Source: Gemmatimonadota bacterium (lineage in GTDB: Bacteria; Gemmatimonadota; Gemmatimonadetes; Longimicrobiales; UBA6960). From it: a stretch of DNA of 9,804 nucleotides. The notes under the pieces were generated by a model that saw only the letters and a program-made list of their open reading frames with translations, was not told where the DNA came from and searched no databases. Positions 5,521 through 9,804 of this stretch are shown here, in pieces. Position numbers and translations under genes: made by a program. Position 1 is the stretch's first letter. Each line of letters opens with the position of its first letter. The stretch is taken from contig JAHWKH010000061.1 in assembly GCA_019347995.1 (NCBI GenBank), forward strand, positions 1 to 9,804, written 5' to 3'.

Positions 5521-6621
5521 ATGGTACGGTACACGGCCCGCACGTTTCGCTACGCGCGAAGCTGGCTGTCGGGCGACGCCGACGTGGTGGAGCGCGAGGT
5601 CGACGTGGACCGTGGCGACCGGCGCGTCCCCGCGACGCTGGTCCTGCCGACGCGAGGGCGCGCTCCCTACCCGGCCTGGATCATCCTCCACGGCGTCACC
5701 CGCCCCGGCCGCGCCCACCCGCAGCTCGTGCGCTTCGTCCACGCCGTCGCCCACGCCGGCTCGGCGGTGCTCGTCCCCGAGGTGCCGGAGTGGCGGCGCC
5801 TGCATCTGGCGTCGACCCGGACGCTGCCCACCGTCCTCGGGGCCGTCGAGGTGCTGGAGCGGCTGCCCGACGTGGCCCGGGGGCCGCCGGGGCTCATGGG
5901 CTTCAGCTTCGGAGCCCCCCAGGCCATCGCCATCTCCGGCGAGGAGGCGCTGGCGGGGCGGCTCGCCGGCGTCGCCGGCTTCGGCGGCTTCTGCGACCTG
6001 GAGCGGACGCTGCGTTTCCAGCTCACGGGGGAGCACGAGTGGGAGGGCCGGCACTGGCGGGTCCGGCCCGACCCCTACGGCCGCTGGATCGTCGGGGGCA
6101 ACTACCTCCCGCGCGTGCCCGGGCACGGCGACGCCGAGGACGTGGCGGCCGCCCTCCACGGACTGGCCACGGAGGCCGGCGACCGCCGCGTGCCGTCCTG
6201 GGATCCCGTATACGACTCCCTGATCGAGCGGCTGCGCGCCGCCGTCGCGCCGGGCCGTCGCGAGCTCTTCGACCTGTTCGCGCCAACCTCGGACCGGGAC
6301 GTGGATGCCGCGGCGGCGGAGCCCGTGGTGCGGGCCTTGGCGGCCACGGTGGCCGAGATCGAGCCGGGGCTCGCCCCGGGGCCCCGGCTCGATCGCGTGC
6401 GGGTCCCGGTGGAGCTGATCCACGGCCGGGGCGACCGGCTCATCCCGTTCACGGAGAGCCTGCGCCTTCGGAAGCGGCTGCCCGATCGGGTGGCGGGGAA
6501 GGTGACGGTGACGCGGCTCTTCTCCCACACGCGGGGAGACCCCCTGCCGTCCCTGCTGCGGAGGAGCTGGGAAGGGATGGTGTTCGCGGCGGCCCTGCGG
6601 AGGGTGCTGGCGACCGTGTAG
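5521..6621 (+). CDS. Alpha/beta hydrolase (serine hydrolase of unknown substrate)
   Basis: 366 residues, no signal peptide, probably cytoplasmic. All elements of the alpha/beta hydrolase fold are in order: a strand and the oxyanion-hole motif WIILHG at 53-58; the nucleophile elbow GFSFG at 127-131 (Ser129); the acid in ELIHGRGDRLIPF (Asp305, 298-310); and the base in LFSHTRGD (His336). Between about 160 and 290 lies a long insert with FDLFAPTSDRD that would form the lid. The N-terminal REVDVDRGDRRVPATLVLPTRG resembles the opening strands of dienelactone-hydrolase- or peptidase-S9-like members, but no subfamily signature fixes the substrate. The start at 5521 is the first ATG before the conserved strands; there is no Shine-Dalgarno. 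It is divergent from ridA and convergent with the HEAT-repeat gene. Confidence 0.85.
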   Translation: MVRYTARTFRYARSWLSGDADVVEREVDVDRGDRRVPATLVLPTRGRAPYPAWIILHGVTRPGRAHPQLVRFVHAVAHAGSAVLVPEVPEWRRLHLASTRTLPTVLGAVEVLERLPDVARGPPGLMGFSFGAPQAIAISGEEALAGRLAGVAGFGGFCDLERTLRFQLTGEHEWEGRHWRVRPDPYGRWIVGGNYLPRVPGHGDAEDVAAALHGLATEAGDRRVPSWDPVYDSLIERLRAAVAPGRRELFDLFAPTSDRDVDAAAAEPVVRALAATVAEIEPGLAPGPRLDRVRVPVELIHGRGDRLIPFTESLRLRKRLPDRVAGKVTVTRLFSHTRGDPLPSLLRRSWEGMVFAAALRRVLATV

Positions 6622-6622
6622 C

Positions 6623-6648
6623 GCGCCCGTCAGCGGCGCCCGTCAGCG
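6623..6648. repeat. Perfect tandem 13-bp duplication at the convergent gene ends
   Basis: GCGCCCGTCAGCG occurs twice without a gap (6623-6635 and 6636-6648). The second copy includes the stop codon of the HEAT-repeat gene (6643-6645 on the minus strand); the first copy holds a duplicate stop in another frame. It fills the 21-base gap between the two genes and looks like a recent slippage duplication. Confidence 0.8.
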
Positions 6649-6652
6649 GGCG
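6637..6652. terminator. Hairpin over the stop of the HEAT-repeat gene, possible bidirectional terminator
   Basis: CGCCCG, loop TCAG, CGGGCG: a perfect 6-bp stem between two convergent genes. The 13-bp duplication also allows an alternative stem (GCGCC at 6623-6627 with GGCGC at 6635-6639). No U-tract follows on either strand. Confidence 0.4.
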
Positions 6653-8328
6653 TCGAGGAGCGCCCGCGTGAGCTGCTTCACCTCGGGGTCCCTGTCCTCC
6701 GCCGCCGCCGCTTCGATGAGCGTGCGCGCGCGGGGCGTCCCGATGGCGGCCAGGGCCCGGTAGGCGGCCAGCCGCACCGGGGTGGGAGGTCGGGAGAAGA
6801 AGCTGCCCACCGCCTTCTTCTCGATGGCCACCACCGCGCCCGGGTCCCCGAGCTGTCCCAGGGCGACCAGCGTCTGCACGAGGACGTTCGGGTCGTCCTC
6901 GCCTTCCAGGAGGGCCTGCAGGGAGCGCTGGGCCCGCTCCACCCGGAGCGCCCCCACGGCCATGGCGGCTGCCGCGCGCACCTCCGGGTCGGGGTCCTCC
7001 AGCTTGCCCGCCACCAGCATGCCCGCGTCGTCGCCTCCGATGCGAGCCAGTCCCATGAGCGTCTCCCGCCGCACCCGCGGGTCCTCGTGGGCCAGCGTCG
7101 AGGTGAGGTGCTCCACGGCCCGGGGGCCGCCCACGTCGCCCAGGATGGCGACGGCGTTGCGCACGACGAACCAGCGCGAATCCTCCAGCATGGCCTCGGC
7201 CTGCCGGAGGCCCGGCTCGCCGAGGCGTACCAGCGCCTCCACGAAGTTGCGGCGGGCGGAGCGGTCGTCCGCCCCCGAGAGCGCGTCGGCCACGGCCGGC
7301 GCCATGACGCCGCCCAGCCTCTCCGCCATCTCGAAGAGCTCACCCCGGCGCTCGTCGTCTCGAGCCATTCCCAGGCGACCCACCAGGTGGCTGGCCACGG
7401 CCGGGATCGCCAGCTCCCTTGCCAGCGCGACCGCCGACGCATCGCCGGCGCGCGACAGGCGCTCCACCGCGTCCGAGACCGCGTCCAGCTCCCGGGCCTC
7501 GCGGTGCGCCGCCACCGCCTCCCTCACCCGGTCCGCGGCGGCCTCGCGCCGCCGGGGCTCGGCCTCCATGTAGGCGCCCACGGCCACGGCCAGCGCGCGG
7601 GCCCGGAGCGCCACGTCGTCGGGAGCGGCCGCGGCCGCCTCTACGGATCGCGGGCCCACCGGATGGAGGTCGGGCACCGCGGGCGGAGCGTCGGACGCGC
7701 CGGAAACGTCTACCCCAGTGGCCGGAGCGTCGGATGCGCCGGAGACGTCGGCCCCGACGGCCGGAGCGTCGGAGGCGCCGGAGCGGCCGGGACGGGGCGG
7801 GTCCTCCCCGCCCGTCGGCCAGGACGCGGCCTCGGCCAGGGCGGCGGGATCCTCGTTCTCGACCTCGTCGAGCGACAGGGGCGGACCCACGGACGCCCTC
7901 TCTTCGTCGACGCGGGGCGGGATCAGCTCCACGTCGTCCAGGAGATCCGCGGACGCCAACGACGCGCGCGCCGATCCGGAAGCGGGCGACGCGTCGCCGT
8001 TGACGGGCGGACGTGCCTCGGTGGAATCGGCGGAGGCGGCGCTCGCCTCCCCGGTGACGGATGGATGTGCCTCGGTGGAATCGGCGGACGCGACCCTCGC
8101 CTCCCCGGCGTCGTCCGGAACCTCCGGGGAGTCGGCGGGCGCGGCGGCGGCCCCGACGGCGTCAGGCCGCGCCGTCTCCGTGGGATCGCCGGACTCTGCG
8201 GTCGGCTCCACGGCGTCGTCCTTGGCCGCCGCCTCATCGGTCTCGGCGGGCTCCTGCTGCCGTTCCGCGTCGGAGAAGAGCGCGTCGATGGAGCGCGCCA
8301 TTCCCTGGAGGGGGCGGGTGTCTTCCAT
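6643..8328 (-). CDS. HEAT-repeat protein with long acidic low-complexity N-terminus
   Basis: 561 residues. Residues 1-20 (MEDTRPLQGMARSIDALFSD) may form a short helix. Residues 21-235 are Ala/Pro/Ser/Asp/Glu-rich and likely disordered, with an 18-residue repeat (80-115) and a 13-residue repeat (183-219). Residues 236-340 are helical. About 340-560 are PBS/EZ-type HEAT repeats: VRNAVAILGDVGGPRAVEHL, VRRETLMGLARIGGDDAGMLV, VRAAAAMAVGALRVERAQRSL, VLVQTLVALGQLGDPGAVVAI, VRLAAYRALAAIGTPRARTLI. HEAT arrays are protein-binding scaffolds; there is no catalytic motif, signal peptide or membrane segment, so it is probably a cytoplasmic adaptor of unknown partner. ATG 8328 lacks a clear Shine-Dalgarno; ATG 8301 (residue 10) is an alternative. 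A candidate promoter lies at 8381-8410. Confidence 0.87.
   Translation of the reverse strand: MEDTRPLQGMARSIDALFSDAERQQEPAETDEAAAKDDAVEPTAESGDPTETARPDAVGAAAAPADSPEVPDDAGEARVASADSTEAHPSVTGEASAASADSTEARPPVNGDASPASGSARASLASADLLDDVELIPPRVDEERASVGPPLSLDEVENEDPAALAEAASWPTGGEDPPRPGRSGASDAPAVGADVSGASDAPATGVDVSGASDAPPAVPDLHPVGPRSVEAAAAAPDDVALRARALAVAVGAYMEAEPRRREAAADRVREAVAAHREARELDAVSDAVERLSRAGDASAVALARELAIPAVASHLVGRLGMARDDERRGELFEMAERLGGVMAPAVADALSGADDRSARRNFVEALVRLGEPGLRQAEAMLEDSRWFVVRNAVAILGDVGGPRAVEHLTSTLAHEDPRVRRETLMGLARIGGDDAGMLVAGKLEDPDPEVRAAAAMAVGALRVERAQRSLQALLEGEDDPNVLVQTLVALGQLGDPGAVVAIEKKAVGSFFSRPPTPVRLAAYRALAAIGTPRARTLIEAAAAEDRDPEVKQLTRALLDAR
7669..7782. repeat. Three 39-bp units in the HEAT-protein linker
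   Basis: The minus-strand translation of residues 183-220 is three copies of SGASDAPxxGxDV, period 13 residues; the third is degenerate at its end. At the DNA level, near-identical blocks containing CGGCCGGAGCGTCGGA-type sequence recur every 39 bases. The in-frame period keeps the reading frame when unit number changes. Confidence 0.75.
7984..8091. repeat. Two 54-bp units in the HEAT-protein N-terminus
   Basis: Residues 80-97 and 98-115 are ASADSTEAHPSVTGEASA and ASADSTEARPPVNGDASP. The DNA keeps an identical block (starting GTGCCTCGGTGGAATCGG) at 8013 and 8067, exactly 54 bases apart. A further partial unit (ASLASAD, 122-128) follows. Confidence 0.75.
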
Positions 8329-8380
8329 GCTGACCCGTCACGGGGAGGGAGCGGGGGGCGCCGGGGCGCGTACGGGGTTC

Positions 8381-8410
8381 AATGTACCGTCCCGTGCCTC
8401 GATCCACCAA
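8381..8410 (-). promoter_or_regulatory. Candidate promoter of the HEAT-repeat gene
   Basis: On the minus strand TTGGTG (8405-8410) and TACATT (8381-8386) stand 18 bases apart, giving a leader of about 45 bases before ATG 8328. The -10 is the same hexamer as in the BlaI promoter. It lies in the 118-base gap after the ParB-like gene, so the two genes need not share a transcript. Confidence 0.45.
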
Positions 8411-8446
8411 GCGGCCGCCGCACGCCGGCCCGGGTCCCCGTCGACG

Positions 8447-8815
8447 TCAGATCTCGTACTTGTCCCGGACGTGGCGCGGGAGATCGCGCAGGTAGTCCTC
8501 GAAAAACTCGCCTTCGGACTCGATCCCGCCCTCCTCCGAGGCGATCTGGGGCATGTCCATCCCGGCCTCCTCGAAGACCTCCACCAGCGTGATGGTCGGC
8601 ACCTCGTCCTCCCGGCCGAGGAAGCGGGCGGCCTCGTACCGCTCGGCGCCCGAAAGCACCTGGTCGCCGTGGACCACGAGGGGCGAGCCCGCCCAGCCCA
8701 TCTCCCGCATCTCCTCCGCGAGCTCGCGGATTCGCTCCCGGGACGGCTCCTCGCCGCTGCGCGGGTCCTGCGCCCTGTCCTTCTCCTGGATGCCACCGTC
8801 GCCATGCTTCGCCAT
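8447..8815 (-). CDS. Small stand-alone ParB-like domain protein
   Basis: 122 residues. Residues 25-83 match the ParB/sulfiredoxin-like fold as seen in small single-domain proteins: RERIRELAEEMREMGWAGSPLVVHGDQVLSGAERYEAARFLGREDEVPTITLVEVFEEAGMD, given here as one domain with its phosphate-loop-like motif SGAERYEAARFLG at 55-67. The C-terminus (FFEDYLRDLPRHVRDKYEI) is acidic then basic and has no recognised domain. There is no helix-turn-helix DNA-binding or dimerisation domain and no parA nearby, so a role in chromosome segregation is not supported. Related small ParB-like proteins have been annotated as nucleases or left uncharacterised. ATG 8813-8815 has AAGGAG at 8827-8832, a rather long 11 bases upstream. 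Confidence 0.75.
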   Translation of the reverse strand: MAKHGDGGIQEKDRAQDPRSGEEPSRERIRELAEEMREMGWAGSPLVVHGDQVLSGAERYEAARFLGREDEVPTITLVEVFEEAGMDMPQIASEEGGIESEGEFFEDYLRDLPRHVRDKYEI

Positions 8816-9047
8816 ATCGTCAGCCGCTCCTTCCGCGTGCGTTCGTCATCGGTGGGGCCTCGGGACAGCGCCCCGTCACCCCGGAAGGGAGCAAGAAGCG
8901 TGCAGATTCCCGAGCGCGGTGACCCCGGCGCTCCCGGCTACCGTCCGGGTGGCGGCGCCTCCGATCACGGTCGCGGGATCCGGTCGGCGCCGGCGGCGGC
9001 TCCGATCGCGGTCGCGGAAGGGGCCCGGGCCCCGGCGGCGGCGCCGA
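8816..9047. other. 232-base gap between the ParB-like and TauE/SafE genes
   Basis: No family-like reading frame is visible here on either strand. It holds the ribosome binding site of the ParB-like gene, a 14-bp self-complementary GC block at 9020-9033, and most of a three-copy imperfect repeat (8951-9058). It probably also contains the promoter of the ParB-like gene, but no convincing -35/-10 pair can be picked. Confidence 0.5.
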
Positions 9048-9058
9048 TCACGATCCCC
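8951..9058. repeat. Three imperfect repeats at 41-42 bp spacing
   Basis: Blocks starting at 8951, 8992 and 9034 share GGCGGC, then a variable CC/GC, then CCGATC(A/G)CGGTCGCGG. Copies 1 and 2 agree at 16 of 17 positions in the core; copy 3 is shorter and includes the stop codon of the TauE/SafE gene. The spacing is about four helical turns. Confidence 0.6.
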
Positions 9059-9689
9059 GTATCGGTTTCGACCCCCCGGACATCCCCGCGGTGGCCTCGG
9101 TGGCGGCATCGGCGGGGGAGGTGAAGATGATCCGGTTCTGCCACAGGATGAACGCCGCCATGAGCACCAGGAATCCCGAGAAGGCGCGGCGCAGGAAGAT
9201 CGGCGAAACGTGCGCCACCAGCCGCACACCGAGGAGGATTCCGGCGACCGTGAAGCCGGCGAACAGGGCCAGCGTCGACCAGGGGAGCGCCACCTGGCCC
9301 AGGTAGCCCAGGAATCCGGCGCCGGCGTTCATCACCATGATCAGGAGTGACGTCCCCACGGCCTCCTTCATGGGCACGCCCAGGAGGAGGACCAGCGTCG
9401 GGACGATGAGGAAGCCACCGCCGACGCCCACCATGCCCGTGAGCACGCCGACGCCCAGCGCAGCGGTTCCCACGATGCTCGCGGGCCGGACCTTGGGGGA
9501 ATCCGGGTTCACCTCCCGTGCCATGAAGACCGCCGCCACCACCATCGTCAGCGCGAAGAGCGTGAGCTGCGCGGTGCCGGTCATCTGGGTGCCGATCCTG
9601 GCGCCGATGAAGGCGCCGACCATGGCGATCACCCCGAAGAAGAGCGCCGTCCTGATGCGCACGTTGCCGTGCCGGCGGTGCCGCAGCTG
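9048..9689 (-). CDS. TauE/SafE (sulfite exporter TauE-like) membrane permease, N-terminus missing
   Basis: Reads as 213 residues from the break near 9689. It begins QLRHRRHGNVRIRTALFFG, which corresponds to the end of the first TauE half, followed by a helix-rich stretch. Counting from GTG 9662, the second-half signature GMVGVGGGFLIVPTLVLLLGVP is at 76-97, then KEAVGTSLLIMVMNAGAGFLGYLG and the last helices to about 174. Full-length relatives are about 250 residues and carry a matching first-half glycine motif that is absent here. Upstream of about 9690 the frame (FGCR, PGSV) no longer resembles the family. GTG 9662 could start a 204-residue product, but it lacks the first membrane helices. 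TauE/SafE proteins move sulfur-containing or organic anions; substrate unknown, and transport by this fragment is unlikely. Confidence 0.85.
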   Translation of the reverse strand, partial: QLRHRRHGNVRIRTALFFGVIAMVGAFIGARIGTQMTGTAQLTLFALTMVVAAVFMAREVNPDSPKVRPASIVGTAALGVGVLTGMVGVGGGFLIVPTLVLLLGVPMKEAVGTSLLIMVMNAGAGFLGYLGQVALPWSTLALFAGFTVAGILLGVRLVAHVSPIFLRRAFSGFLVLMAAFILWQNRIIFTSPADAATEATAGMSGGSKPIRGS

Positions 9690-9804
9690 ACGACACCCGA
9701 AAACGGAGCCCGGGACCTGCCGCCCACAGTGACCTTTACGTGGCAGGAAGCTGTGGATGCAGCTGCGTATGAATTCGAACTATCGACGTCACTGAACTTC
9801 AACG
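9675..9804 (+). CDS. Fragment of an FN3-like repeat surface protein, open at the window end
   Basis: The plus-strand frame holding codon 9684 reads VPQLTTPENGARDLPPTVTFTWQEA followed by VDAAAYEFELSTSLNFN and runs off the window. This is the pattern of fibronectin-III-like domains of secreted bacterial proteins (L..P.NG...P..VTF.W..V..A..YE..LS....F). No start codon or signal peptide is visible. Upstream of about 9675 the same frame is only the antisense of the TauE/SafE gene. Its base composition is less GC-rich than the rest of the window. It appears to be a piece of another gene joined here. Confidence 0.6.

Noticed and set aside
5386..6528. Long minus-strand frame continuous with ridA, antisense to the hydrolase
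   Set aside because: It has the composition of an antisense GC-rich shadow. The hydrolase on the plus strand has a full catalytic triad, and ridA has its own Shine-Dalgarno and signal peptide at 5385.
7087..8592. Long plus-strand open frame antisense to the HEAT-repeat gene
   Set aside because: No recognisable domain, Gly/Arg-rich; HEAT repeats and repeat-unit structure are on the minus strand.
9020..9033. 14-bp perfect palindrome GGGGCCCGGGCCCC as an operator or terminator
   Set aside because: In such GC-rich DNA, G/C-only palindromes arise easily; there is no U-tract and no second copy.
1..9804. A defence, CRISPR, phage or biosynthetic system
   Set aside because: No repeat-spacer array, nuclease/helicase set, integrase with att sites, or biosynthetic enzyme cluster could be found on either strand. 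Only the BlaI/M56 pair forms a recognisable functional system.

Overview
The window is a very GC-rich piece of bacterial chromosome (about 70% G+C or more by eye), densely packed with genes. Its style suggests Gemmatimonadota or a related soil/sediment lineage. The evidence is a BlaI-type repressor paired with an M56 peptidase that carries a TonB C-terminal domain, a DUF2723/GT117 membrane protein, a HEAT-repeat protein with an acidic Ala/Pro/Ser-rich N-terminus, and an FN3-like surface-protein fragment. The lineage is inferred from gene content; there is no rRNA or other marker gene here.

Left edge (1-680): a frameshifted fragment of an IS481-like transposase runs directly into a DUF2267 gene that has lost its first ~20 codons. 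Next comes a BlaI-type regulatory unit (681-2644): two 18-bp palindromes flank a promoter, followed by a BlaI-family repressor whose stop overlaps the start of an M56 metallopeptidase in an ATGA. The peptidase is fused to a TonB-receptor-plug-like segment and a TonB C-terminal domain. This is the best-supported functional system in the window: a membrane protease whose likely target is the repressor that controls its own operon.

Convergent to it on the minus strand are a DUF2723 polytopic membrane glycosyltransferase-like protein (2660-4900) and, just upstream, an exported RidA-family protein (4930-5385), probably co-transcribed. Divergent from ridA is an alpha/beta hydrolase (5521-6621) that appears to be translated from a leaderless mRNA. 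It converges on a minus-strand gene for a HEAT-repeat protein (6643-8328) whose N-terminal third contains two minisatellite-coded repeat arrays. Upstream of that, also on the minus strand, are a small stand-alone ParB-like protein (8447-8815) and a TauE/SafE permease (9048-9689) that has lost its N-terminal part.

Right edge (about 9675-9804): the TauE/SafE frame stops matching its family and is replaced by an FN3-like reading frame on the opposite strand. Both window ends therefore show one gene spliced to another with a short shared stretch at the join, which looks more like assembly chimerism or recombination at repeats than like working genes.

I see no tRNA, rRNA, CRISPR array, phage module or defence island. 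Apart from the BlaI/M56 pair and the ridA-DUF2723 pair, the genes look like ordinary chromosomal neighbours without an obvious shared pathway.
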